DNA from: Paradesertivirga sp966210515
GTDB taxonomy: Bacteria; Bacteroidota; Bacteroidia; Sphingobacteriales; Sphingobacteriaceae
Assembly (NCBI GenBank): GCA_966210515.1
Contig: CBIHLM010000012.1
Span: 1 to 64,000 of the forward strand
DNA: 64,000 nucleotides
Direction: 5' to 3'
Part shown: piece after piece, positions 10,152 to 18,594 of the stretch
Position numbering within the stretch: position 1 is the stretch's first letter
Layout of the letters: every line of letters begins with the position of its first letter
Notes under the pieces: generated by a model
The model's input: only the letters and a program-made list of their open reading frames with translations
Database searches by the model: none
Told to the model about the DNA's origin: nothing
Position numbers and translations under genes: made by a program

Positions 10152-10780
10152 AAGAGGCAGCATAGAAGCTGAGTGTAGAATCCTTGCATTGTTTTGTAGG
10201 ATGTTTACATAAAAAAATAAGTGGTGCCTTATCCGCTCATAGCCGCGGAGAGGCCTAGTAACTTTCCCTTGATGGAAAGTCACCAAAGATCAAGAACAGA
10301 AAAATGCTCGGCCGCTTTTCTGTTCGGGCTCACGCTCGCACTTCGGTTGTTTTTGTAGTCTTTTTTACTTGGAGTTCTTGGATAAGGTAGTTTTACATAA
10401 CCCAATAATGAAACCCCAGCAACCCAACCACTTCACCCAAACCCCAACCTACGAAGCCCTGCCTTCCGACAAATGCCGGAAAGAATTTTCTCATCAGCAG
10501 GGATTGAGTGAAAGAAAAGGGCATCGGGTGTTTACCGAAGCAAAGGGCCGAAGCTGGGCGTAAACAGACGCAGCCCTGCGCGCTGATGAGGAAATTGTGG
10601 GCAGACTTGTGCGGAAAAGGCATCTCAGGAAGGCATTGAATTTTGGTCCTTTGTTTCAAGACAAAGGACTAGGCCCTGCGCCAATGAGCAGAAAACAATA
10701 CAATTTTAATTTATCCGCTCATGCCACAGAGGCCGTAAACTCAAGCTCTCCTTCTACTGCACTACCCTCGTCAGCACATT
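10152..10780. other. Non-coding, repeat-like accessory segment
   Basis: No convincing gene is seen. The segment has short opposed ORFs with poor composition. Two imperfect copies of a ~28-bp sequence starting TTATCCGCTCAT (at ~10229 and ~10711) bracket about 480 bp. That arrangement suggests an inserted repeat module just upstream of a decayed defence gene. Confidence 0.4.
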
Positions 10781-11281
10781 ACTATAAACCTCCTGCCCTT
10801 TTCTGCCTACCTGAACTTAGACTATCAGCTATTGCGATTTATGGCCTTAATTAGGCAGCCTGGAATAATTACACCCACGCAGATTGAGAGAACAATGCAG
10901 GTTGCTTATAATGCAAAATTGAATTCCGGATGTATATCACGGCAAGTAGGAGCTGTAGTTACCGATGCTAAGTTTTCAATAAAAGCTATAGGGTGGAATG
11001 ATGTGCCAGCCGGCCAGACACCATGTAACTTAAGAAGTTTAACAGATCTCCAAAGTGGAGTAGTCAATGGCTTCAGTGAATATGAAATCAGGGATTGCAA
11101 CTACTCATATTCTGAAGGGGGGAGATCCTAAAAGCAATCCAAACCTCATAATGTTTCAGGGTGCAGTTGGAAGAGTGTTTCATAAACTATATGAACCTTT
11201 ATGGCATATAAAGACGAAATGTCCATACTCACAGGAATAGACCCTAAACCATCAATCGAACTCCAAATCAAGCCTTATTAA
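10781..11281 (+). pseudogene. Relic of an anti-phage dCTP/dCMP deaminase (AvcD/DCD-type) gene
   Basis: The first frame reads FSAYLNLDYQLLRFM and continues through GCISRQVGAVVTDA and IGWNDVPAGQTPCNLR, which I recognise as the deaminase half of phage-defence dCTP deaminases. That frame stops at 11131. In a second frame the C-terminal part resumes with LIMFQGAVGRVFHKLYEPL (from ~11146), and after one more shift reads MAYKDEMSILTGI, ending at 11281. The zinc-binding centre (HAE and PCxxC), normally between these parts, is missing, and so is the N-terminal P-loop kinase-like domain. The gene is therefore dead. A further open stretch to 11393 (DEILQHRLLKRM...) may be part of the same remnant. Confidence 0.7.
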
Positions 11282-11418
11282 GGATGAGATTCTACAACAT
11301 AGGTTATTAAAAAGAATGAAAGGAAAATCAGAAGAAGAAAAAGAGGAGTTCTTGATAAGGAGTTTGGGAATAACTCTTGAAAAGACATTTTGAGCCAAGG
11401 AATGATCTCATCCACGCC

Positions 11419-11479
11419 TTGGTTCGTGTCCCCGCGAACCAAATTAAGTTATTCTTCTGTTTCGTGGAGACACGAACCA
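11419..11479. repeat. Two palindromes of the TTCGTG...CACGAA family
   Basis: Two hairpins lie at 11419-11442 (arms TTGGTTCG/CGAACCAA) and 11460-11479 (arms TTCGTG/CACGAA). Related copies occur at 48374-48391, 55936-55953 and 55974-55996, so this is a dispersed REP-like family. Confidence 0.65.
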
Positions 11480-11510
11480 GGGCTTAACGATGTTCGATGT
11501 TGACCATGTT

Positions 11511-11548
11511 GCTGAACGATATCGTCCTTCTTTGAGTATCGTCCGCTC
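11511..11548. repeat. Hairpin repeat with ACGATA/TATCGT arms
   Basis: A CTGAACGATA...GAGTATCGTCC unit, forming a hairpin with CGATA/TATCG arms. Similar units occur at ~13104-13139, ~17655-17690 and ~17801-17837, next to another palindrome family. Confidence 0.5.
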
Positions 11549-11628
11549 AAAATTCAAAAGCGTTATACCCGCAATTAGATTACAATGGAATTTTTAGCTT
11601 GAAATTTTTAACTTGTCCCGAATTAGCC

Positions 11629-12309
11629 ATGAAAAATTTCTCTATTCAAGATCAGATAACAAATTCAATAACAGCATTTTCAGAAGCGGCCGAAAAGATG
11701 CCTGGTGTCGTGATAGTTCATGATTTAAGAGATTGGTCAATTGCATGGATGTCCCAGAGTGGTTTAGACCTCCTCGATCTATCGCTGGAAGAGGTTACAA
11801 ACCTGACTCATGAGGAGTATTTTTCTACGTATTTTAATAAGGAAGACGCGGATGACTATGTTCCAAAGATTTTGGGCCTGCTGCAACGAAATAATACGGA
11901 GAATATTTGCACTCATTTTCATCAGGTTCGTTTTGCTGTAGACGGCGAATGGAACTGGTATATGGGTGGCGTGCGTATTTTGACCCGGGACCACGAAGGA
12001 AAGCCTTTGCTTGTGGTAACTATAGTGCTTCCGATAGATTCAATGCATCACATGACGGCGAAAGCACAAAGGTTATTAGACGAAAATAACTTTTTGCGTA
12101 AAAACATGAAGCAATTCAGCAGTTTGTCGAAACGCGAACGTGAGATCCTCGGCCTGATGACTCTCGACAAAAGTACCGCAGAAATTGCTGAGACCTTGTT
12201 TATTTCCCTGCATACGGTTGAGACTCATAAAAAGAATATAAAAAAGAAGCTGGGCACTGGCTCGTATTACGAGCTTAATCAGTATGGAAGAGCCTTCGAT
12301 TTGATTTGA
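11629..12309 (+). CDS. PAS-like sensor / LuxR-type HTH transcriptional regulator
   Basis: About 226 residues from the ATG at 11629; a TTG at 11599 would add ten residues but gives a less natural start. Residues ~15-140 resemble a PAS fold (VVIVHDLRDWSIAWMSQSG near the start, later EWNWYMGGVRIL). The C-terminal ~60 residues are a GerE/LuxR helix-turn-helix (LSKREREILGLMTLDKSTAE, then LHTVETHKKNIKKKLG). It is a cytoplasmic one-component regulator of unknown ligand and target. It stands alone between repeat-rich stretches, with no clear operon partner. Confidence 0.85.
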   Translation: MKNFSIQDQITNSITAFSEAAEKMPGVVIVHDLRDWSIAWMSQSGLDLLDLSLEEVTNLTHEEYFSTYFNKEDADDYVPKILGLLQRNNTENICTHFHQVRFAVDGEWNWYMGGVRILTRDHEGKPLLVVTIVLPIDSMHHMTAKAQRLLDENNFLRKNMKQFSSLSKREREILGLMTLDKSTAEIAETLFISLHTVETHKKNIKKKLGTGSYYELNQYGRAFDLI

Positions 12310-12345
12310 GAATCTCAGAGTATCGCCCCGGCCGGCCGATTTCTA

Positions 12346-12451
12346 GTCGTAGCGTCTCGCTACGACAGGTTTGTAACAGCAAGGGTAAAAGTCTAGAAAA
12401 GAAAGAGGACAAGCCTTTATTTAATAATAGGTCGTAGCGTGACGCTACAAC
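12346..12451. repeat. Two REP palindromes of the GTCGTAGCG...CGCTACGAC family
   Basis: Copies lie at 12346-12366 (GTCGTAGCG, loop TCT, CGCTACGAC) and 12431-12451 (GTCGTAGCG/CGCTACAAC). The same palindrome occurs at 57134-57154, inside the 3' end of a Y1 transposase gene, which links this family to that transposase. Confidence 0.75.
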
Positions 12452-12475
12452 CAGTGTGCAGAGTAAAAGCAGGTA

Positions 12476-12850
12476 TTAAGCCTGCTTTTCTTTCAATAAT
12501 TTATGGTGATAAATATATGAGCCAACCACAAGTACCAGGCCCACCAGCATGAATGCAAGATCGGCAAAGGGAGTGCCCACCATATAGAAAGCATATATTG
12601 CGCCGATCAGATCGAAAGTGAATCCGGCATAGGCCCATTCCTTAATGCGCGAGAACCCAGGCACCAGCAACGCAATGCTGCCGAGTATTTTTGCTACGGC
12701 CAGCAGAAACAGTACATTATATGGGTAGCCGATAGACTTCATCATCGCTTCGCCCTGGGGGTTCGGCATGAAACTTGTTACTGCCGACATGAGCATCAGG
12801 GCTATTAGCAGTACAGTAAAAATCCAGTAAATAATTTTAGTTCTCTTCAT
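12476..12850 (-). CDS. DoxX-like small membrane protein
   Basis: This 124-residue protein has four predicted membrane helices (TM1 ~8-27, TM2 ~45-65, TM3 ~72-92, TM4 ~94-114) and the layout of DoxX-like proteins, including a SIGYP motif before TM2 and LLVPGFSRIKEWAYAGF between TM2 and TM3. Members are inner-membrane proteins, some linked to quinone or redox functions, but no specific role can be read here. It is monocistronic, with REP palindromes just beyond its 3' end. Confidence 0.8.
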   Translation of the reverse strand: MKRTKIIYWIFTVLLIALMLMSAVTSFMPNPQGEAMMKSIGYPYNVLFLLAVAKILGSIALLVPGFSRIKEWAYAGFTFDLIGAIYAFYMVGTPFADLAFMLVGLVLVVGSYIYHHKLLKEKQA

Positions 12851-12980
12851 GTTGTGGTTGTTTTAATTGCTAAGCAAGTTTATATCAATTATGATAACAA
12901 ATATGCAAGTCTTTAATGGTAAGTACAGGTGCTAAATGCGACAAGTTTAGGGGTGTTTAGCTTAGCGTTTTTCTGGATTC

Positions 12981-13075
12981 CCGTCATTGCCGACCTGATC
13001 GGCAATCCTATGCACTATACAGGTAAAGAGATTAATTGCTCAGCATTAGGATTCCTGCCTGCGCAGGAATGACGG
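12981..13075. repeat. Paired-hairpin repeat (CGTCATTGCCGACC... / ...GCGCAGGAATGACG)
   Basis: Two palindromes, GATTGCCGA-like (GCCGACC/GATCGGC) and ATTCCTGC/GCAGGAAT, lie inside outer arms CCGTCATT and AATGACGG. A second full unit is at 17686-17777 and a half unit at 13152-13190. This looks like a MITE-sized or REP-doublet (BIME-like) element. Confidence 0.7.
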
Positions 13076-13103
13076 GAATGGGGAATTGAACGGGTGTCGT
13101 GGT

Positions 13104-13190
13104 GGTTGAACGATAGTGGTCATTTTAAAGAGTATCGTCATACTTCGATCCTCGTCATTGCCGACCGATCGGCAATCTTAATGCACTATA
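13104..13190. repeat. ACGATA hairpin plus half unit of the CGTCATTGCCGACC repeat
   Basis: The TTGAACGATA...GAGTATCGTC hairpin (~13104-13139) is followed by a half copy of the paired-hairpin repeat (13152-13190). The same two families also lie side by side near 17.7 kb. Confidence 0.55.
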
Positions 13191-13218
13191 ATTCGCACCA
13201 GCAAAAAAGCCAGATACG

Positions 13219-13800
13219 CTATTGGTGTTTACGGTTATAATCCTCAACCAGCTTGCGGACGGCCCATCTGCCAAAGAAACCAGTTTGGTTTATCTTCTCC
13301 GCTATCTCTGCATCATCTCCCATCACCGCCAGCAGCAAGTTCCGAACTTCATTTAACCGTTTTTTACCCGAGAAGGGATCCGTTATCACATCTTGCAAGA
13401 CCGTCACTGCTCCGTTTTTCTCCACGTAATAGGTTCGCCGTTCGTCAGCACCTATCATCTTTATGCCGCCCCTCTCATCGGACATCATTCTAGGAGTACT
13501 ACCACCTATGATTAACAGGTTTACTTTTCCTTCTATCTCGACACCGATAAACTGCGGCTCCTTACCATATTTTATTTCACGACTCAAAAACAAAGCTCCG
13601 TCTCGTCTGAATTCTTTGACATCACGCGGGTATAATTTGAAAGATTTTCCCGAAAGCTGTTGAATTTTCAGCATCGATTTATTCAAACGCAGAATGTTGC
13701 CCCTGATAGTATCCCCGGTGGCTTTAATCACATAATCCTGAGCGGATAAGTGTAAGCTGGAGATTAGTAATAATGCAATGAATAAATTTTTTTTTATCAT
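13219..13800 (-). CDS. Secreted protein of unknown function
   Basis: This 193-residue protein has a clear Sec signal peptide (LFIALLLISSLHLSAQ). Soon after, a beta-rich segment contains TGDTIRGNILRLNKSMLKI; Bacteroidota envelope proteins of unknown function often carry such a 'D-T/S-I-x-G-x-I' start. The C-terminal ~40 residues are helical and charged. I do not recognise a family. A loosely similar N-terminal pattern (signal peptide, then SDSVIYGKNI) occurs in the frameshifted gene near 47 kb. It is probably periplasmic. Confidence 0.7.
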   Translation of the reverse strand: MIKKNLFIALLLISSLHLSAQDYVIKATGDTIRGNILRLNKSMLKIQQLSGKSFKLYPRDVKEFRRDGALFLSREIKYGKEPQFIGVEIEGKVNLLIIGGSTPRMMSDERGGIKMIGADERRTYYVEKNGAVTVLQDVITDPFSGKKRLNEVRNLLLAVMGDDAEIAEKINQTGFFGRWAVRKLVEDYNRKHQ

Positions 13801-13936
13801 AATTTGTTTGTTTTTTAATCAAACTGCGTAAAGACAATTCCTTCTTGTATGCCATTCTGAAACAGACAGTAGAGCATTGGTTTATCCTTTGCAATAGCTG
13901 CTTCTCGTAAAGCTCAACGTTTTATTTTTTGCTACT

Positions 13937-15589
13937 CTAATAAGACCTGTTGAAATACGTTTTCAAAATCATTGTTGACTCCTCTACAAATACCTTTTCT
14001 TTGATCAAATCTTCAAGATCGGTAATGGCCCCTTCATTTATTTCAAGGTTCTTCTCCTTACACAAGCTGATAAAGTGCTCATATAGCTGCTTTGCCTTTT
14101 CAAAATCACCAGATCGAAGTGTTGCCAAAGGAATATTAAACATGGCATAAACGGCCTCTTCATCGTATTTTAGTGCTTTATAAGAATAATCTATTGACTT
14201 TATGTAATTACCGGCACAGTAGTATGTCCATCCCATATTACCCAGGGCACTGTCATAAGTGCTGTCAATTTTAAGTGCTTTTTCAAATGAAGATATTGCC
14301 AGGTCATATTTCTTTAGATGATTGTAAATATTCCCTAACCCAACAAGAGAATACTTATATTCAGGATTTTCTTTTAAGGCTTTCCTATACCAGTTGATTG
14401 CTTGTTCATATTCATTTTTTTTGTAAAAACAATCTCCAATTTTGTCGAGTGTATATTCACTTTGTTTATTCAGCTCATACGACTTCATGAAATCAGCTAA
14501 CGCTTCGTCCGTTTTGTCCGAATAGTAATAAGCCAAACCACGATCATTATAATAATAGCTGTTCTGAGGTGCAAGCCGGATAGCATAGGAATAGTTGTTG
14601 ATAGCTTCAGGATATTTATCCATGTCATAGTAGATTTCTCCCCTGAAATCATGAGCCCGTGCTTCATCGAGATTAGAGAGTATATATTCGTTTATATATT
14701 TTAATGCGCTATCCGGTTTATCAAGATAATAGTAGCATTTTGACAGATTGTAGTAACCCGGCTGATATTGTGGAAGTTTTAAGATTAGGTTATTAAAATG
14801 CAGAGCCGCCTCTTCGTACTTTTCCAGATCCATTAACGTGTTCGCGAGGTTGAGGGTCACCTGAAGGAAATCTGGACTAATAGCCAGGGCCTGTTTAAAA
14901 TCCGCGATTGAGGAGTCATAGTTTTTCAACTGCAAATTAGATACAGCTCTTACGTTATACCCATAAGAATATTGGGGCGATTCTTTGATGATTTCTGAGA
15001 ATGAGTCAATACATTCCGCGTATTTACCCTGCTGAAGCTGCAACTCGCCCTTAAGTACTCTGATATTGAGTATCGTAGGATGGCTGTTAAGGAATCGATT
15101 TATTTTGACAGACAAGGTCTTCGGAGATTCGAATGTGCTTGCAAATAAGTCGATACGCTTGCCTACAACAGAGTTTGGATGTTCTTTACAAAAGCGGGCG
15201 AATATTGCAGTTTCGGGAACAGATGTATTGCTGAAGATTTGCCTGAAGAAGTGTCTGACAAGCACAGTTTCTTCCTTTGACAATTCCTTCCGACTGGCTA
15301 GGCCCGCAAGAGAAAAGATTTCCTGAAAATGATACCCATTAGCCTTCAGGATGTTTTTTCCTGCATCTGCACTTACCAGGCTTTGATAAAGGAGAGTAAT
15401 ACCCTTGTCAATACTGTCTTTTTTAAAATACTCCAGGGCGGCAGCAATGCCGTTCGAATAATCGCTGGCATAAATGTTTTTCCTTATTGTAGGGATAGAA
15501 AATACTGAACTTGTATCTGCCACGGAAGTAGCAATACTCCGGGATGTTATAAATAATAATATAAGAACTGTAAAAAGACGTTTAGGCAT
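13937..15589 (-). CDS. Secreted tetratricopeptide-repeat protein
   Basis: This 550-residue protein has an N-terminal signal peptide followed by a long array of TPR units (about ten) from ~170 to 510, for example YNDRGLAYYYSDKTDEALAD and NPEYKYSLVGLGNIYNHLKK. TPR arrays are protein-protein scaffolds. With no enzymatic domain the role is unknown; a periplasmic or outer-membrane-associated scaffold is most likely. A TATATTTG box lies 17 bp upstream of the start. Confidence 0.85.
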   Translation of the reverse strand: MPKRLFTVLILLFITSRSIATSVADTSSVFSIPTIRKNIYASDYSNGIAAALEYFKKDSIDKGITLLYQSLVSADAGKNILKANGYHFQEIFSLAGLASRKELSKEETVLVRHFFRQIFSNTSVPETAIFARFCKEHPNSVVGKRIDLFASTFESPKTLSVKINRFLNSHPTILNIRVLKGELQLQQGKYAECIDSFSEIIKESPQYSYGYNVRAVSNLQLKNYDSSIADFKQALAISPDFLQVTLNLANTLMDLEKYEEAALHFNNLILKLPQYQPGYYNLSKCYYYLDKPDSALKYINEYILSNLDEARAHDFRGEIYYDMDKYPEAINNYSYAIRLAPQNSYYYNDRGLAYYYSDKTDEALADFMKSYELNKQSEYTLDKIGDCFYKKNEYEQAINWYRKALKENPEYKYSLVGLGNIYNHLKKYDLAISSFEKALKIDSTYDSALGNMGWTYYCAGNYIKSIDYSYKALKYDEEAVYAMFNIPLATLRSGDFEKAKQLYEHFISLCKEKNLEINEGAITDLEDLIKEKVFVEESTMILKTYFNRSY

Positions 15590-15606
15590 TGTGATAGGTT
15601 ATGTAG

Positions 15607-15614
15607 CAAATATA
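15607..15614 (-). promoter_or_regulatory. Candidate -7 box (TATATTTG) for the TPR gene
   Basis: Exact TAnnTTTG match on the minus strand, 17 bp before the start codon, implying a very short leader. No clear -33 element. Confidence 0.4.
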
Positions 15615-15916
15615 AAAATTGTTCGCATTTTTGCCACCTGCGCATCGATTCAAACTGATCGGTATTTCCACCGTACCACAAACATTTAGTCTAGATAATG
15701 AGCAGAAATACCCCTATAGCAATCCGCTGACCATCCAGCAACCCTAACATAACCCGAAATTCTAAGTTCCGAAGGGTTGGGTCCTCCCGCAAGTGCTAGA
15801 CGAAAATTTGCCGGCAGCTGGCCTTTGCTTCTTAAACAGCCCGGGCCCTTTACCTGCGCACAGCCTTATTTAACGCCTATGTCCTGCGCAGGAAGGAGGA
15901 GGTTTAGAATCCCCAT
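15615..15916. other. Intergenic stretch without a gene
   Basis: About 300 bp with no plausible gene. Toward 15885-15897 a CCTGCGCAGG palindrome resembles half of the paired-hairpin repeat seen at 12981 and 17686, so this may hold a decayed copy. Confidence 0.35.
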
Positions 15917-17452
15917 TTACTTATCAGCTGCAACATGATAAATAGGATCTTCGAGAATATTTACATCAATTACTGCCTCGGCGTTCTTTAAAAGCAAGCG
16001 GCAGTCTTCGCTGAGGTGCTTCAAATGCAATTTCTTACCTGCGTGCTTATATCTATCAGTCAGCTTATTCAAAGCTTCGATACCCGACATATCTGCAACG
16101 CGACTGTCTTTAAAGTCGATTATAACCTCTTGGGGATCCTGAGAAACATCAAACTTCTCGGTAAAAGCGGTTACCGAGCCAAAGAAAAGAGGTCCGTATA
16201 TCTCGTAATGTTTAATGCCATCCTGATCTATAAACTTTCGGACCCTGATTCTGGTGGCACTATCCCAGGCAAACACTAAGGCAGATACTATAACACCGAC
16301 AAGCACTGCGAGGGCCAAATTATGAAGCCATACTGTAATAACAGCCACAAGTATTCCCACAAAAATGTCCTGACGGGGCATCTTATTGATTATCCGGAAG
16401 CTCATCCATTCAAAGGTCCCGATAGCAACCATAATCATTACGCCTGTTAAAGCCGCCATGGGCACCCGTTCAATTACCGGCGCACCAAAAAGTATGATCA
16501 ATAATATGGTAAACGCTGCAACGATACCAGACAGCCTGGCTCTGGCCCCTGCCGAAAGGTTTACCAATGTTTGCGCAATCATCGGGCAACCTCCCATACC
16601 GAAGAAAAATCCGTTCAGAATATTGGCTCCGCCCTGGGCCAGACTTTCCCTGTTTCCATTGCCACGGGTCGCGGTAATCTCATCTACCAAATTCAGCGTT
16701 AACAAACCTTCGGTTAAACCCACTCCTGCCATGATAAGGGCATAAGGAAATATAATCTGCAAAGATTCGAGCGTGAAAGGAATTTCGGGAATATGAAAAG
16801 GAGGAAAACCACCGCTTACAGATGCGATATCTTTAACTGTTTTGGTATCGATATTGAATCCAAGAACAACAAAGAAAACAATAATAATTGCCGCTAAAGA
16901 AGGGGGAATAGTTTTGGTAACTCTCGGCAGGAAAAGCACTATCGCAATAGTTAAGGCTACCAGACCAGCCATAATGTATAAAGGGGGACCACTGAGCCAG
17001 ACGTCGTTTCCATTAACGCTTGTTTTGAATTGCTCCAGCTGCGCCATGAAGATAATCACTGCAAGTCCGTTGACAAAACCAAACATTACAGGCTGAGGAA
17101 CCAGACGGATAAATTTTCCGAGTTTAAACACTCCGACCAGAATTTGTATTACTCCGCAAAGAGCCACCGCGGCAAAAACGTAGTCAATTCCATGAGATTT
17201 CATTAAGGCAATAAGAACTACCACTGTAGCACCCGCCCCTCCGGAAATCAAACCCGGCCTTCCGCCGAAAACGGCTGTTACCAAGCCCATGATAAAAGCA
17301 GCGTATAAACCTACTAAGGGAGGAAATCCACCTAAAATAGCAAAGGAGAGAGACTCGGGCATCATGGTCATGGCAACCGTTAAGCCCGCGAGAATTTCAA
17401 TTTTATAATCGACTTTCTGAGAGAAGTCAAATAGGCGTAAATAAGGTTTCAT
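15917..17452 (-). CDS. SulP family anion transporter with C-terminal STAS domain
   Basis: This 511-residue inner-membrane protein has the SLC26/SulP transporter core of multiple membrane helices (~20-400), with AGLTVAMTMMPESLSFAILG near the N-terminus and GGCPMIAQTLVNLSAGARAR in the middle. A cytoplasmic STAS domain follows (~415-505, VIIDFKDSRVADMSGIEAL). Family members move sulfate, bicarbonate or other anions; the substrate here is not determinable. It is monocistronic, with a TACCTTTG -7-like box at 17586-17593, 134 bp upstream. Confidence 0.92.
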   Translation of the reverse strand: MKPYLRLFDFSQKVDYKIEILAGLTVAMTMMPESLSFAILGGFPPLVGLYAAFIMGLVTAVFGGRPGLISGGAGATVVVLIALMKSHGIDYVFAAVALCGVIQILVGVFKLGKFIRLVPQPVMFGFVNGLAVIIFMAQLEQFKTSVNGNDVWLSGPPLYIMAGLVALTIAIVLFLPRVTKTIPPSLAAIIIVFFVVLGFNIDTKTVKDIASVSGGFPPFHIPEIPFTLESLQIIFPYALIMAGVGLTEGLLTLNLVDEITATRGNGNRESLAQGGANILNGFFFGMGGCPMIAQTLVNLSAGARARLSGIVAAFTILLIILFGAPVIERVPMAALTGVMIMVAIGTFEWMSFRIINKMPRQDIFVGILVAVITVWLHNLALAVLVGVIVSALVFAWDSATRIRVRKFIDQDGIKHYEIYGPLFFGSVTAFTEKFDVSQDPQEVIIDFKDSRVADMSGIEALNKLTDRYKHAGKKLHLKHLSEDCRLLLKNAEAVIDVNILEDPIYHVAADK

Positions 17453-17654
17453 TCCTTAATCTTTAATTCGAAAACACTATACATGAAAAATTTTTAGCAG
17501 AAAAAGCTAAAGAATAATTACAACAAAGAGCAAGTACTCAAGGTGGTGTAATAGGGCTATTATAAGAAGTAACGGTCATTGCGCGCAAAGGTATAAAAAT
17601 ATTTCTCGGAGAGAATCGGGATGTTCTCTTCAAGTTGAGTGAAGCGCTCATTAT

Positions 17655-17837
17655 TGTTGAACGATAAGGGTCACCCGTAGAAGCGCGTCATTGCCGTCCG
17701 ATCGGCAATCCTAATGCACTATTCAAGAAGAAAAAATTATGCTCTGCATTAAGATTCCTGCCTGCGCAGGAAGGACGGCGATGGGCGATTGGGGTCGGTG
17801 GTATTGCTGAACAATCAGGTTCCTTTGTTGGTATCCT
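17655..17837. repeat. Second paired-hairpin repeat unit with flanking ACGATA hairpins
   Basis: A full CGTCATTGCCG...CGGCAATCC / GATTCCTGCCTGCGCAGGAA unit at 17686-17777, flanked by TTGTTGAACGATA- and GCTGAACAATC-type segments (~17655 and ~17801). It matches the arrangement at 12981-13190. Confidence 0.65.
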
Positions 17838-17847
17838 CATCAACACA

Positions 17848-17892
17848 AAGAAAAAAAGAAACCGCCTCATAATCGGGTTATGAGACGGCTTC
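17848..17892 (-). terminator. Rho-independent terminator of the pectin locus
   Basis: On the minus strand, arms GCCGTCTCATAA and TTATGAGGCGG are followed by TTTCTTTTTTT, just past the stop of the last gene of the pectin locus. Confidence 0.85.
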
Positions 17893-17910
17893 TGGTATTG
17901 TAAACAAAAC

Positions 17911-18594
17911 TTAATTTACTTTAAAGATGTTTACTGTTGATTCGGCTGTATTGCCTTTAGCGTCTTTTGCTACCACTTTCCAATAGTAACTTGTATTTGC
18001 TGTAACAGTTACATCATCTAACTTTTTCAGGGTGATATTAGCCTGAAGCAATGGAATATTGGTGCTTGTAGTGCCCAGATACACGTCATAAGCCGAGAGA
18101 TCATTATCGGCATCATCTGCAGTCCAGCTAAGGTTTACCTTTCCATTTACAGCTGTAACAGATTGACGCATTGTCGGCATCAGATTATCAGGAGGAAACG
18201 GGGCAAAGTATGCAGTTGCCTCTCCCGCGTTGTAAAACTTGCGCGTTTCACTGGTACCTACTTCCGTACTGGACTCCGACTTTGAAACCACATACCATGA
18301 AAAAGGCGTATTACTGCTCAGATTTACCGCAAGTTGAGTAGCAGTGGTTGTTTGTTTAGTTACCGCCTGGGTTAGAAGGTTCTTTATATTAACTTCATAA
18401 AGATCGACATTTGCCGCGGCATTCCACTTTAGTGTTACTGTGCTGATAGTCGACGAAACAATTGTTCCCTGCGTACATGCTTCGTTAGCTGCAGGCGATA
18501 CAAGAACCGCTTGCTGCGGGGCTGGCTGTACCTTTTTTCCCTTTTTACAAGCGAATAGGGTTAAACATAATATGGCTAGAATTAATTGCTTCAT
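17911..18594 (-). CDS. Fibronectin type III-like lipoprotein
   Basis: This 227-residue protein has a lipobox ending TLFAC (Cys16) and a lysine-rich tether. Two fibronectin-III-like beta-sandwiches follow (~28-125 and ~130-225; WNAAANVDLYEVNIKNL and LSWTADDADNDLSAYDVYLG). No enzymatic domain is visible. Its start overlaps the stop of the pectin methylesterase gene by 4 bp, so it is translationally coupled to it. It may be a surface lipoprotein that binds glycan or supports the esterase; that role is inferred from position only. Confidence 0.85.
   Translation of the reverse strand: MKQLILAILCLTLFACKKGKKVQPAPQQAVLVSPAANEACTQGTIVSSTISTVTLKWNAAANVDLYEVNIKNLLTQAVTKQTTTATQLAVNLSSNTPFSWYVVSKSESSTEVGTSETRKFYNAGEATAYFAPFPPDNLMPTMRQSVTAVNGKVNLSWTADDADNDLSAYDVYLGTTSTNIPLLQANITLKKLDDVTVTANTSYYWKVVAKDAKGNTAESTVNIFKVN

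Noticed and set aside
10369..10659. Opposed short ORFs of 64 and 88 codons
   Set aside because: Low-quality composition, mutually overlapping frames and repeat-like DNA argue against real genes.
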